From a virus: a stretch of DNA of 38,245 bases. This document shows positions 23,901 to 30,860 of the stretch, one piece after another; the stretch's first letter is position 1; every line of letters starts with the position of its first letter. A program made the position numbers and the translations under genes. The stretch spans positions 1 to 38,245 of IMG/VR virus record IMGVR_UViG_3300027980_000020, one strand, 5' to 3'. The notes below the pieces were generated by a model. The model did no database searches. It was given only the letters and a program-made list of their open reading frames with translations, and was not told the DNA's origin.

Positions 23901-24428
23901 TTACACATCCACCTTGACCATGCCGACGCGCGAATAATGCGTGTTCACATAGCTAGTCATTTTATCGTTTATTTTTACGCAATATGAATACCCAGGATTC
24001 AAGACAATAGGGGCTCCGTCGCGGATAAAATCATATACAAACGTCAAGCTCTGATTGTCGTTTTTCAGGGTCAGCGGAAGAACGTCAAAACTATAAGCGC
24101 CCCAGTTGCTGTTGTCCTTGATCGGGAGTTGGAAAAGGGCGTTCCGCGTCACATCCCCATCCTTGTTCTTCTCATAGATACTCAAGCCATTAGGGAGGGC
24201 GGTGGCAGCAGCGCCATAACCAATATCAAGTTTTCCGGTCACAGCATAGTTGATCGTGAGAGAATTTACCACATAGGCGTATCCAGCTGGGGCAGTAACA
24301 CAAAATTCGACAGGCGTAATACTGCCGTCAACAGCCTGCTCAACTGTCCCGGAACCATCTCCAACCGTGTCCATGAAGCGGGAAAAATATACACCGCGCC
24401 GGTTTAATTCGTCGTATTTGTATCTCAC
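23901..24428 (-). CDS. Beta-rich, probable virion-associated protein (175 aa)
   Basis: A 175-aa protein composed of short strands: ITPVEFCVTAPAGYAYVVNS, later AYSFDVLPLTLKN and IVLNPGYSYCVKIND. There is no Cys pair or catalytic motif. Its style matches the next gene at 23338 with a 2-nt gap, so the two may form a complex, for example a head or neck decoration. The ATGA start overlaps the upstream gene's reading frame region by 4 bp. Function inferred from composition only. Confidence 0.6.
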   Translation of the reverse strand: MRYKYDELNRRGVYFSRFMDTVGDGSGTVEQAVDGSITPVEFCVTAPAGYAYVVNSLTINYAVTGKLDIGYGAAATALPNGLSIYEKNKDGDVTRNALFQLPIKDNSNWGAYSFDVLPLTLKNDNQSLTFVYDFIRDGAPIVLNPGYSYCVKINDKMTSYVNTHYSRVGMVKVDV

Positions 24429-24739
24429 TTGTTGAACGTCCTCTCGGCTAGCATGCTAACAAGATTCTTTGTAGACTGGTCGGCCCCATACTTTTCACAA
24501 TGATAAAAGCCACAGATAGGAACACATCCGCAGTCATCAATAATATGTTGAATGGCTATTTTCTTAGCGGCATCGCCCCACTTTTTGAAAACAAAATCAA
24601 CACCAGAAGCATTGTGTCTTACGTCCCGATGGAAGACGTTGTGGAAGTCTTCAAAACAAGCGTCAAGCCACTTGTGGACATGCAAGCATTCGTCCCCGTA
24701 CTCTTGGCGGCTCCTGTTGGCGTGTTCTGATACGTGCAT
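24425..24739 (-). CDS. DUF6915-like His-rich protein (104 aa)
   Basis: A 104-aa protein with regularly placed His: HVSEHANRS, HVHKWLDAC, HNVFHRDVRHNASG, then IQHIIDDCGCVP and FYHCEKYG. This follows the DUF6915 pattern (H-x-H-A, I/V-H-x-W-x-D, R-H-x-A, H-I-x-x-D-x-G-x-x-P), which suggests a metal-binding helical fold, possibly hydrolase-like. The family has no proven function. It overlaps the following gene by 4 bp. Confidence 0.7.
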   Translation of the reverse strand: MHVSEHANRSRQEYGDECLHVHKWLDACFEDFHNVFHRDVRHNASGVDFVFKKWGDAAKKIAIQHIIDDCGCVPICGFYHCEKYGADQSTKNLVSMLAERTFNK

Positions 24740-24791
24740 TCGGTTACCCTACTTAAATCCTTCGTTTTCATATCGCAGGTGGCGAACTCAG

Positions 24792-25016
24792 TTATAAAAG
24801 ATGGGTGGACATTAAGCCAGAGTCGTGTGACATCGAACCTGGAAAAAAGGCCTTGGCGCAAACCTCAAGTGATTCAGCCATATTGCTAGATCCAATATCC
24901 TCAAGGTGAGAATGTAACACACGAAGCTGCTCTAAAAATAACCGACAGCTAGGCCCTGAAAAGGAACAATACGCCTCGCCTGTGGATTCGATGAAATGTG
25001 TGGGAATTTCTGACAT
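24792..25016 (-). CDS. Small hypothetical protein (74 aa)
   Basis: A 74-aa protein with three Cys, a helical centre (SCRLFLEQLRVLHSHLEDIG) and no membrane segment. AAAAGGCCCCC before the ATG is a weak ribosome site. Another frame over 24619-24861 overlaps both neighbours and is treated as a shadow. Function unknown. Confidence 0.5.
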   Translation of the reverse strand: MSEIPTHFIESTGEAYCSFSGPSCRLFLEQLRVLHSHLEDIGSSNMAESLEVCAKAFFPGSMSHDSGLMSTHLL

Positions 25017-25120
25017 GGGGGCCTTTTATTTTTTTACCCGAATAAAATGGGGGGTGTATAAAAAATGCCATCCGGGCGCCAGGAGTCCCCCCTCCCCTCC
25101 CCCCTTGTCCTGAGCAGTCA

Positions 25121-25195
25121 TCAGGCTCGGCGGCCGATCAGGATGCCAAGGATCATCGCCACTCCGACAACCAGGAACAATATTGTTGGGTCCAT
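25121..25195 (-). CDS. 24-aa single-pass membrane peptide
   Basis: A 24-aa frame on the minus strand: a short acidic start, then one hydrophobic segment (ILFLVVGVAMILGILIG) ending in RRA. AAGGA lies 8-9 nt before the ATG. It sits in an otherwise gene-free stretch between 25017 and 25390. The rest of that stretch contains only a C-rich run near 25087-25105 and AT-rich DNA with no strong promoter match. Very small membrane peptides of this kind occur in phages and can be regulators or lysis accessories. Confidence 0.45.
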   Translation of the reverse strand: MDPTILFLVVGVAMILGILIGRRA

Positions 25196-25390
25196 ACTCG
25201 TCAGTCCTTCCCAGCGTGTTACCGCTGATAATCAAAGTTTACACAATCACCATTACGGGACAACGCCATGTTGCTTAATCCATCGTAATTACTAACAATT
25301 CACGATATGCCAAATATTATCCATTCTCAACTAGGCGTTTGTGCTACCGCAGTTACACGTTAACGCCAATAAGTATGCACTGACAGTATA

Positions 25391-25825
25391 CTAAATGCCG
25401 TCCTTCTCGTTCGCCAAATTCATGGCCGACTGTAGCAGGGTCTGCACGTTTTCGGTGGATTTCCCCTCGGCTAGGCGGGACTTGTCAAACATGATGCCGT
25501 GCATGCCAACCAGCTGATACGCCGATGAGTCTTGAAGCTTTTGGTCAGTGATGCTGGTTAAGATGCGGCTCTTCAAAGCTGCAATCAGGTCAGCCTCATT
25601 ATCTTTGTAAACCTTGACGTCTAGCGCATCTGGGCACCACTTCTTAATTTTCTGGTATACTGCGGATTTTGATACGTCGAACTGGTTCCCGATCTCCTCA
25701 AGAGTCAAGCCTCTAAGCCTCATCTGCACGGCCTTTGCAATGTCGATTTTCGAGTTGCTGGCCGGTTTTGGCTCGTTAAGCGTGACGGTAATCTGTTTCG
25801 GAGTTGTTTTTTTAGGCAGTCCCAT
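25391..25825 (-). CDS. Probable small terminase subunit (HTH protein, 144 aa)
   Basis: A 144-aa protein. A clear helix-turn-helix lies at about residues 26-58 (DIAKAVQMRLRGLTLEEIGN, followed by FDVSKSAVYQKIKKW). A predicted helical region at about 80-140 could form the oligomer ring. Small terminases recognise the packaging site with such an N-terminal HTH, and this gene is the best candidate upstream of terL. The separation from terL by six genes (about 2.6 kb) is unusual. A general regulator is the alternative. No strong ribosome site was seen. Confidence 0.6.
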   Translation of the reverse strand: MGLPKKTTPKQITVTLNEPKPASNSKIDIAKAVQMRLRGLTLEEIGNQFDVSKSAVYQKIKKWCPDALDVKVYKDNEADLIAALKSRILTSITDQKLQDSSAYQLVGMHGIMFDKSRLAEGKSTENVQTLLQSAMNLANEKDGI

Positions 25826-25867
25826 GGCGTGTAGAGTGTATTTATTGGTTAGGGTGTCAATCTGACA

Positions 25868-26302
25868 CTACTGGATATCCTCTTTCGACAACCCAGTAGA
25901 TTCAAGCAACTCTAGTTTCCGTTGGGCATATAGTTTGTCGTTCCACTCTGGGTGATCTAAAACGTCTGCCCTGTTATATATTGGTTTGGGTGTCAGCCTG
26001 ACACCGGTATGCTTGTGGTGTCTCTGTGACACTACCCCGTCGATGATTGTATAGTGGTTTGCTTTCCCGAGTTCCTTACGAGAATCAAGTAGCCCCTTAT
26101 CTCTCAAGGACTTGGCTGTGCGGATAACGGTTGATCTCGAAAGAGACATCAGCCTTGACAAGGTGTCATATGATGGGAAACAAAGGGCTGTCTGATTATT
26201 CCGAAATTGCAAAAGCGTTATGAGAAAGAATTTCTCGTTTGCACTGAGTCCCTCTTGCCCATAGACCCAGTCTTTGAGACGAGCATTGTCTGTCCTTCCC
26301 AT
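25868..26302 (-). CDS. Helix-turn-helix protein, replication-initiator-like (144 aa)
   Basis: A 144-aa protein with a winged HTH pattern: ANEKFFLITLLQFRNN, then PSYDTLSRLMSLSRSTVIRT, then LRDKGLLDS. This is the HTH_36-type domain common in Rep/DnaD-like proteins. The C-terminal half is basic and lacks a known catalytic domain. A second replisome-organiser-like protein is at 33569. AAGGGG before the ATG. It could bind an origin or act as a late regulator because it stands just before the structural genes. Confidence 0.65.
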   Translation of the reverse strand: MGRTDNARLKDWVYGQEGLSANEKFFLITLLQFRNNQTALCFPSYDTLSRLMSLSRSTVIRTAKSLRDKGLLDSRKELGKANHYTIIDGVVSQRHHKHTGVRLTPKPIYNRADVLDHPEWNDKLYAQRKLELLESTGLSKEDIQ

Positions 26303-26415
26303 GTTCGCCCCTTAAACACATACACCGGTTGTCGCGTTGAACAACAGTCGCCACCGTTCAGTGTTCCCGGCGATGGAACTGGAGCAATCAGACTTGTCTG
26401 CGTTGCGTCCTAAAT

Positions 26416-26491
26416 TGGAGCCAGCGGGACGACTTGAACGCCCTGCCTGGTGGTTACAAAGCACCGGCTCTACCTGATGAGCTACACTGGC
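26416..26491 (-). tRNA. tRNA-Thr (anticodon UGU)
   Basis: A 76-nt cloverleaf with encoded CCA. Acceptor GCCAGTG pairs with CGCTGGC (one T-G), the D-stem is GCTC/GAGC, and the loop has GG. The anticodon stem is GGTGC/CCACC with a C-C mismatch at the closing pair and loop TTTGTAA (anticodon TGT). The T-stem is GGGCG/CGTCC with a TTCAAGT loop. The discriminator is T. It reads ACA codons. It begins directly after a T-tract of a hairpin on the same strand. The mismatch is slightly unusual but the rest is canonical. Confidence 0.93.
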
Positions 26492-26549
26492 AAAAAAATA
26501 ACCAACCCAGCCCTTACGAATTACGGGCCCATGTCCCGGCCGGGTTGGT
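26492..26549 (-). terminator. Hairpin plus T7 tract directly before the tRNA
   Basis: On the minus strand ACCAACCC (26549-26542) pairs with GGGTTGGT (26508-26501). Extra inner pairing is possible (CGGG/CCCG and GCCC/GGGC). Then TTA and seven T follow, and the tRNA starts at the next base. The preceding gene stops 7 nt upstream of the stem. It fits an intrinsic terminator of the lysis operon, or a hairpin that is cut to release the tRNA 5' end. Confidence 0.65.
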
Positions 26550-26555
26550 GTTGTG

Positions 26556-26819
26556 TTAAAACGAAAACTCATCAAGCCTTGTGATAAGCCTATTATTGTG
26601 TTTGATTCGGTCCTCCATGATTTCGGAGTCTGCCGAGACCTCAGCAACAAGCTCAGCGTTCTCTTCAATCTTTTCGACCATCAACTCATTTGCGTCAGCC
26701 AAGCGGTTAGAGGCATCATTAAACATGCTCACAGCGTCGGTTGACATCTTCTCAGCTTTTTCCATACGCCCCAAGCGCATACCGAACAAACCACAAAGCC
26801 ACTCAGTAAAAAAGTTCAT
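26556..26819 (-). CDS. Small coiled-coil protein in the lysis block (87 aa)
   Basis: An 87-aa protein. The N-terminus is mildly hydrophobic (NFFTEWLCGLFGMRLG) with a Cys at residue 9. The rest is a charged helix from about 22 to 80 (MEKAEKMSTDAVSMFNDASN and on) that is probably a coiled coil. AAGGAGAGCAAG before the ATG is strong. It follows holin and a membrane coiled-coil gene. It could be a lipoprotein-like outer spanin, but the lipobox is not convincing. A structural role is equally possible. Confidence 0.6.
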   Translation of the reverse strand: MNFFTEWLCGLFGMRLGRMEKAEKMSTDAVSMFNDASNRLADANELMVEKIEENAELVAEVSADSEIMEDRIKHNNRLITRLDEFSF

Positions 26820-26909
26820 CTTGCTCTCCTTGCTTTAATGAACGTTGATAAATTTAAGCTCGCCCTTCAACAGGGTAAACCTCAAACCAAAAATTTCTTA
26901 CGATGAACA

Positions 26910-27140
26910 TCACTTCAGCGCTCCCTTAATCCATTTGACGTCTGTTTCGATCCTTGTCACCGCTTCCATCATGTGCTCGTATCTGGCCTGCTCAGCCTCT
27001 ACGGAAAGCATCCTCGCCGACAAATCAGACGCCCACCAAATAGACCCGGCGAATTGTAAAAGGAATACGAGGACGACCGCCGTTGATATCTTGCGGTCTA
27101 ACTGCCAGCATGAGCGTGTGTGTTCATTTGGTTTGGTCAT
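26910..27140 (-). CDS. Membrane-anchored coiled-coil protein (inner spanin-like, 76 aa)
   Basis: A 76-aa protein: a polar start to residue 17, one TM helix at about 19-37 (STAVVLVFLLQFAGSIWWA), then a charged helix (RMLSVEAEQARYEHMMEAVT, ending KWIKGALK). This N-in/C-out plan fits an inner-membrane spanin or a lysis accessory that follows a holin. It is shorter than typical inner spanins. It starts a few bases after the holin stop. No separate outer-spanin lipoprotein is certain. Confidence 0.65.
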   Translation of the reverse strand: MTKPNEHTRSCWQLDRKISTAVVLVFLLQFAGSIWWASDLSARMLSVEAEQARYEHMMEAVTRIETDVKWIKGALK

Positions 27141-27144
27141 ATAG

Positions 27145-27588
27145 TTATTTGATGGAGTTTGTTGCTACACCCTTGCCCCTCTCATAAGAGCGGGAAGCAC
27201 CAAGGCCGAGCATGCCTGTAACCAGCGTCACGATAACGCCAAGGCTCAATTCTGGGGGGTATGTTGCGGTTGATGGGATAACTTCGAACGCGATAAGCAA
27301 AGACCAGCTCCAAGTAAGTAGAGGATAAACCAAAAATTGATATGCAAGTCCAGCCCCGCAAACCCAGCCGATAAAAGGTCTCCACCCGGCAACAAAAATA
27401 GACTTGTGGTTTGCTTCTGCCTTATTTACTTCAAGCTGCCCAACTATAACCTGTATGTGGGCTGTCAACTCGGCCATGAACTGATTATACTTACGCTTCT
27501 CTGTCTCATCAGCGTCCGGCCAGATCTTGTCGATTATAGTAGTGCCGACACTCGCTATGCTACTTATGGCATCATCGAACCCGAACAT
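27145..27588 (-). CDS. Holin (3-TM family)
   Basis: A 147-aa protein of the three-TM holin superfamily (PF11351-like). It has a helical, soluble N-terminus with EKRKYNQFMAELTAHIQVIV, the signature SIFVAGWRPFIGWVCGAGLA, then further TM segments, and a LVTGMLGLGASRSYERGKG end. It forms the membrane lesion that releases or triggers the endolysin. The ATG overlaps the upstream stop (TAATG). The endolysin gene lies about 2.5 kb upstream on the same strand, so the lysis genes are split by other small genes. Confidence 0.88.
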   Translation of the reverse strand: MFGFDDAISSIASVGTTIIDKIWPDADETEKRKYNQFMAELTAHIQVIVGQLEVNKAEANHKSIFVAGWRPFIGWVCGAGLAYQFLVYPLLTWSWSLLIAFEVIPSTATYPPELSLGVIVTLVTGMLGLGASRSYERGKGVATNSIK

Positions 27589-27749
27589 TACGACAGCCCC
27601 AATTTCTCACGCCACGGTTTGCGCACCCAGCCCCAAAACCTTGACCACTCAAAAGCCAAAGACTTGGCCCTCTTGTCAGAAAGACCAAGCCATTTGAGGC
27701 GGCAGTAGACGTGCAACGGGTTGCAGTGGTGTTGTAAAAAGGGATGCAT
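27588..27749 (-). CDS. Small protein upstream of holin (53 aa)
   Basis: A 53-aa basic protein with HPFLQHHCNPLHVYCRLKWL at the start and a Trp/Arg-rich helix at the end. The HCNPLHVYCR motif is common in small phage proteins beside holins. It starts at a TGATG overlap and ends in TAATG with the holin, so it is tightly coupled on both sides. The two Cys and His could bind metal. Function unknown. Confidence 0.7.
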   Translation of the reverse strand: MHPFLQHHCNPLHVYCRLKWLGLSDKRAKSLAFEWSRFWGWVRKPWREKLGLS

Positions 27750-27907
27750 CACGGAACTTCCGTCACGTTGTAGCCGTGGCAGTCATCGCCAAGCCCATGG
27801 TCGCGAAGTTCGTCTTCGTCAAACCACTCACGAGCGGCGGCTGAATTAAACCCGCGATCCGGGTCAAGCGCCTCATCAAGAGGGACATTAAACAGTTCGT
27901 CATTCAT
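27749..27907 (-). CDS. Small acidic protein (52 aa)
   Basis: A 52-aa, strongly acidic protein (DEALDPDRG, EWFDEDELRDHGLGDDCHGY). AGGA lies before the ATG and the stop overlaps the next start (TGATG). No membrane or cysteine motif beyond one Cys. It belongs to the short coupled set that leads into the holin. Function unknown. Confidence 0.65.
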   Translation of the reverse strand: MNDELFNVPLDEALDPDRGFNSAAAREWFDEDELRDHGLGDDCHGYNVTEVP

Positions 27908-27923
27908 AATAATCCTGTTATAG

Positions 27924-27942
27924 CCTAGTTCAGTGAACCAGG
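27924..27942. promoter_or_regulatory. Small palindrome (possible operator)
   Basis: CCTAGTTC (27924-27931) and GAACCAGG (27935-27942) form an 8-pair inverted repeat with one G-T and a 3-base centre, core GTTCA-G-TGAAC. It lies between two genes and 17 nt upstream of the 52-aa gene's ATG on the minus strand. No T-tract follows, so an operator or RNA hairpin is more likely than a terminator. Confidence 0.4.
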
Positions 27943-27962
27943 TTAGACAAAAAACGTCACCA

Positions 27963-28175
27963 TTATTGCTTCACAACCCGACAAACCCAACTTTTTGAAC
28001 AACCAACCCGCTCAGCTATTAAATCAATTGTAGACCCAGCGCCCCACATCGATAAAATTTTTCCTCTTGTTGACGCCTTGTTCACCGGGATATACACGGT
28101 ATCGCCTCCAAGCTCGTCGCATATCTTTTTTGCCACATCATGTCCAAATGAGTCTTCTAATTCTGTAAATTTCAT
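27963..28175 (-). CDS. Mor-like helix-turn-helix protein (70 aa)
   Basis: A 70-aa protein. The order is a GGDTVYIPVN strand, then an AsTRGKILSMWGAG helix, then a classical HTH (IDLIAERVGCSKSWVCRVVK). This layout is that of the C-terminal half of Mor/C transcription activators of Mu-like phages. Mor proteins activate middle or late genes. It is shorter than Mor (about 120 aa) and lacks most of the dimerisation part. GGAGG precedes the ATG. It could switch on the lysis and late genes downstream. Confidence 0.7.
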   Translation of the reverse strand: MKFTELEDSFGHDVAKKICDELGGDTVYIPVNKASTRGKILSMWGAGSTIDLIAERVGCSKSWVCRVVKQ

Positions 28176-28180
28176 TTTTT

Positions 28181-28459
28181 TTAAACCTCCTCGGCTTGCT
28201 TGTAGAGGGCGGCGGCTTTTGTTCTGAGTCTTAAGGCCACTTTATTATAGCGATATTTTACATCTTCATCTAACGCGACGCTTGCCACACACTGCCACGT
28301 GTAAAATATACACTTATCAAAGCATTTGTACGCCTTATCAAGCAATAACACGCGCTTGGCTTGCTTCTGTATCGGGTGGTCACCTTCTGGGTAGTGTTCG
28401 CAATACCACTCATCAGGATCATTAACGTGGTACTCAGCCTCGTCCCTGATCTTACTCAT
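28181..28459 (-). CDS. Small helical protein (92 aa)
   Basis: A 92-aa charged protein, mostly helical (KQAKRVLLLDKAYKCFDKCI and a C-terminal RTKAAALYKQAEEV). It has three Cys but no paired knuckle. The start overlaps the previous gene by 8 bp. AAGG before the ATG. No family recognised; it is one of a coupled series of small middle genes. Confidence 0.65.
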   Translation of the reverse strand: MSKIRDEAEYHVNDPDEWYCEHYPEGDHPIQKQAKRVLLLDKAYKCFDKCIFYTWQCVASVALDEDVKYRYNKVALRLRTKAAALYKQAEEV

Positions 28460-28778
28460 CTCCTTGTGCCTCCTTGTATTCCTTGTACTCGGCTAGCACC
28501 TTGCCTATCGAGCATTCATCGCTGTGACCGTCACTTGCGTCACAAAGGCACTCAGAGCAATATGGATCACCCCATACACCGTCATTATTAAATTCAAGTG
28601 ATTTCAAATTGTCAGCCAGCCTATCGCACAACCCCTCAAGCTTGGTGTAATCGTCATGGGTGAATGGAACATAAAAGTACTTACATTCCTCTCTCCCGAC
28701 CTTTGGGCAAATAGAACACCTGTTAGCAAAGCAATCTACAACATTCATTTCATCGTAGTGACACATACGCTTAATCAT
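28452..28778 (-). CDS. Cysteine-rich small protein (108 aa)
   Basis: A 108-aa protein with many cysteines: MCHYDEMN, then CFANRCSICPKVGREECKYF, and later YCSECLCD and a DECSIG end. At least two zinc sites seem likely. It is acidic in the second half. It overlaps both neighbours by 8 bp, showing translational coupling. No known family, and a DNA/RNA or protein binding role is only inferred. Confidence 0.65.
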   Translation of the reverse strand: MIKRMCHYDEMNVVDCFANRCSICPKVGREECKYFYVPFTHDDYTKLEGLCDRLADNLKSLEFNNDGVWGDPYCSECLCDASDGHSDECSIGKVLAEYKEYKEAQGDE

Positions 28779-28989
28779 CGTTCACCTCAACCAACTTAAA
28801 CTCTTTCCGACATTCATCGCACACTAGCCGTTTAACGCACTCAACAGTTCCGTTAGGAAGACCCACACCACCAGCCTCACGAATGATATCTCCGCCGCAA
28901 CTTGGACACTTTGAGACGAACGTTCCTGCTAGTACCGGATCAGGTCCACCACTACCACCTTCGTTTGTGTATATGATTGTATAATCCAC
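28771..28989 (-). CDS. Zinc-ribbon protein (72 aa)
   Basis: A 72-aa protein with CPSCGGDI at about residue 28 and CDECRKEF at about 58. These two pairs, spaced about 30 residues apart, form a standard zinc ribbon. The first 25 residues are a disordered Gly/Asp-rich region. The ATG overlaps the previous stop by one base. Similar ribbons occur in phage inhibitors of host proteins and in nucleic-acid-binding proteins. No target evident. Confidence 0.7.
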   Translation of the reverse strand: MDYTIIYTNEGGSGGPDPVLAGTFVSKCPSCGGDIIREAGGVGLPNGTVECVKRLVCDECRKEFKLVEVNDD

Positions 28990-30092
28990 TACTTCTCCTC
29001 CTCCTCAGCGTGTGGGCAACCGGGCATGCCGTAGGTGGGATAGAACGAACGACAAGAATAGCAAACCGAAGCCGCCTGTACTTTATCGTAATGCTCGCAC
29101 CACTCGCCGCATTCCTTGGGCTTATCCCACGCATCCATACAATGCTTGTACATGTAGTTCATTGTAACATTGCTAATACGTGCATCGTTATCTGCCTTAT
29201 CAATAACTCGGTCCCAAAAATCTTGAAAAGTCTCGGCTGGCTTGGAGTTGTTGACCGAATCGCGTAAATCAGCACAGGAGCAACCGAGCGAAGTAATCGG
29301 GCAACCTTTCTGTTCCCATTCGTAGACGACTTCCTTCGCCGCCTCGTACAGCCCCGCGTCCACGATAGCAGGCTTCTCCACCTCAGCTCGCAGGTCCGCA
29401 CTCATGGTGTTAAACGGCGGCATACATCGTGCCTGACTGTTGTCGATGTAGTCACACAGGGCCAAAGCGGCCTTGCGGAGGCTGGCATCGGCGGTGGGCT
29501 TGGTGCCAGTGGAGTGGTCTTCGACCTTGTGCCACCAGTAGCCGTTCCAGAATTCATATTCATGAGAATCAACTTCAAACAATTCACAAAAAGTAGGCTT
29601 AACAAGCTCCCACAACTGACCGGGCTTTAGGAAGGCGGGGGGATCGGTGATCACGCTGTTTAACAGGTCCCAAACACATTTTTTGGGGTCCCAATCCGGT
29701 TTCTTAAAACTGGTGGTCGCTCCACGTTTTTCACTCATCGCCAGCCACTTATACTCCACAACATCCTCATCCGACCGGCCCTTGATCGTCTCGACGTCTG
29801 TATTGGGCTGGACTCCTAAACTTGAATAACAGTCAAGAGCAAGAGAAAGGCTCAGCATACGATCATCTAGAGCACATTCACATAGGAAGCCTGAATATAC
29901 TTGCCTAGCCGCCTCAATCACCGGCGCGGGGTCGCGGTACGGTCGGCAGTCTTCTGAGTACCACGTTGTGAGATAATTCAAATTTTCATCACCTACATCG
30001 ATTAACTCTTTATATTCATTGCCGTATTTAATAAATGACAGCACATACCCACGCGGCCCTTGCACCAAATCACCTTTCTTGAAATCACTCAC
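28989..30092 (-). CDS. Large hypothetical protein (367 aa)
   Basis: A 367-aa protein. It begins with an SH3-like strand set (KKGDLVQGPRGYVLSFI), followed by several helical units that each contain an A-A-x-x-V/L-x-x-(W/Y/L) motif (PVIEAARQVYSGFL, SLRKAALALCDYID, GLYEAAKEVVYEWE), which suggests weak internal repeats. The C-terminus holds CGEWCEHYD and CYSCRSFYP zinc-like pairs. The GTG at 30092 overlaps the lysozyme stop and has GGAG about 9 nt upstream; a longer frame to 30158 lies inside lysozyme. No family recognised. Confidence 0.65.
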   Translation of the reverse strand: MSDFKKGDLVQGPRGYVLSFIKYGNEYKELIDVGDENLNYLTTWYSEDCRPYRDPAPVIEAARQVYSGFLCECALDDRMLSLSLALDCYSSLGVQPNTDVETIKGRSDEDVVEYKWLAMSEKRGATTSFKKPDWDPKKCVWDLLNSVITDPPAFLKPGQLWELVKPTFCELFEVDSHEYEFWNGYWWHKVEDHSTGTKPTADASLRKAALALCDYIDNSQARCMPPFNTMSADLRAEVEKPAIVDAGLYEAAKEVVYEWEQKGCPITSLGCSCADLRDSVNNSKPAETFQDFWDRVIDKADNDARISNVTMNYMYKHCMDAWDKPKECGEWCEHYDKVQAASVCYSCRSFYPTYGMPGCPHAEEEEK

Positions 30093-30496
30093 AGCCACTC
30101 TCCTGTCTTCATTTGTTCGGCTAGCTCTGTAGCCCGGGCCCCGACTTGCTTTGCCCATTTGCTATCAAGCATTTCTTCCGCTGCCTTGTCAAAATCGCCA
30201 TACGCCAATGCTTCCCACATCCTTTTAAACTGCATGAGCTTACTCACACCCATAAAACCCATGTTTACCAAAACGCTCTTTCTAATCTCGTCCAAATTTG
30301 GATAAACAGGTTGTTTCTCTAGTAGGCGTCTGACTTCTGCAACGTCGGCCCAGAGCATTGACTCGGCCTCGCCTTCACTGATCCCCTTGTCTTCAATATT
30401 ACGGCCATAACCAATCGTCAATTTGCCAGCCGTACACCGGTAAGGCTTTAGCCGCAGTCCTTCATGTCTCTTGAGTTGGTCTATAAGCTGTTTCAC
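30089..30496 (-). CDS. Endolysin, GH24 (T4-type) lysozyme
   Basis: A 135-aa muramidase that cleaves the MurNAc-GlcNAc bond of peptidoglycan. The catalytic block is RHEGLRLKPYRCTAGKLTIG, with Glu12, Cys21 and Thr27. These are at the positions of T4 Glu11, Asp20 and Thr26. Cys replaces Asp, a variation known in some phage lysozymes and compatible with activity in engineered T4 lysozyme. There is no signal peptide or SAR helix, so export depends on holin. The rest matches the family (LVNMGFMGVS). It lies 2.5 kb from the holin. Confidence 0.9.
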   Translation of the reverse strand: MKQLIDQLKRHEGLRLKPYRCTAGKLTIGYGRNIEDKGISEGEAESMLWADVAEVRRLLEKQPVYPNLDEIRKSVLVNMGFMGVSKLMQFKRMWEALAYGDFDKAAEEMLDSKWAKQVGARATELAEQMKTGEWL

Positions 30497-30499
30497 GAC

Positions 30500-30859
30500 T
30501 TACTCCATCATAGCCGCGCGCGGCATTATATGTTCAAGCCCATTCAGCCCAGCCCTATCATCGGTCCCAATGCCACGAGCCTCGAACGTTACAAGAAATG
30601 CGGCATTACATAAAACGTGAGCCAAGTGGGGAAGGCCACTTTCAGGATCTTTATCTTCTCCGGCCTCCCACGCTGTTAAATGACGCTTTAACGCGGCAAC
30701 GGATCGTCCCCAGTCAAAGCCCTTTTCCCAGTTGCGAGAATCATATTTTTTTGCTCCCATTGTAAGGACTTGACCAAGCAGCCAAGTTGCCTCTGGTGGT
30801 ATCAGGTCTAAGCGCACCTTTCCACCATCAAACTTAGCACCTTCAATATTATTTTTCAT
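30500..30859 (-). CDS. dATP/dGTP diphosphohydrolase-like protein (DUF5664)
   Basis: A 119-aa protein with the DUF5664/MazG-related pattern: FDGGKVRLDLIPPEATWLLG, a GAKKYDSRNWEKG motif and a HLTAWEAGEDKDPESGLPHL segment with His and acidic residues for metal. These enzymes hydrolyse dATP or dGTP to the monophosphate and occur in phages, in some cases with 2-aminoadenine synthesis (MazZ). No PurZ-like gene is seen here, so the likely role is nucleotide-pool control. GGGAGG lies before the ATG; the frame further upstream lies in the metallophosphoesterase. Confidence 0.8.
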   Translation of the reverse strand: MKNNIEGAKFDGGKVRLDLIPPEATWLLGQVLTMGAKKYDSRNWEKGFDWGRSVAALKRHLTAWEAGEDKDPESGLPHLAHVLCNAAFLVTFEARGIGTDDRAGLNGLEHIMPRAAMME

Positions 30860-30860
30860 T

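Noticed and set aside
25026-25235. 69-aa minus-strand ORF in the 25-kb gap
   Set aside because: It has a Pro/Gly-rich shadow-like composition. The shorter 24-aa membrane frame in the same place has a better ribosome site.
26312-26668. 118-aa minus-strand ORF
   Set aside because: It runs through the tRNA-Thr and its upstream hairpin and overlaps the 87-aa gene. No ribosome site.
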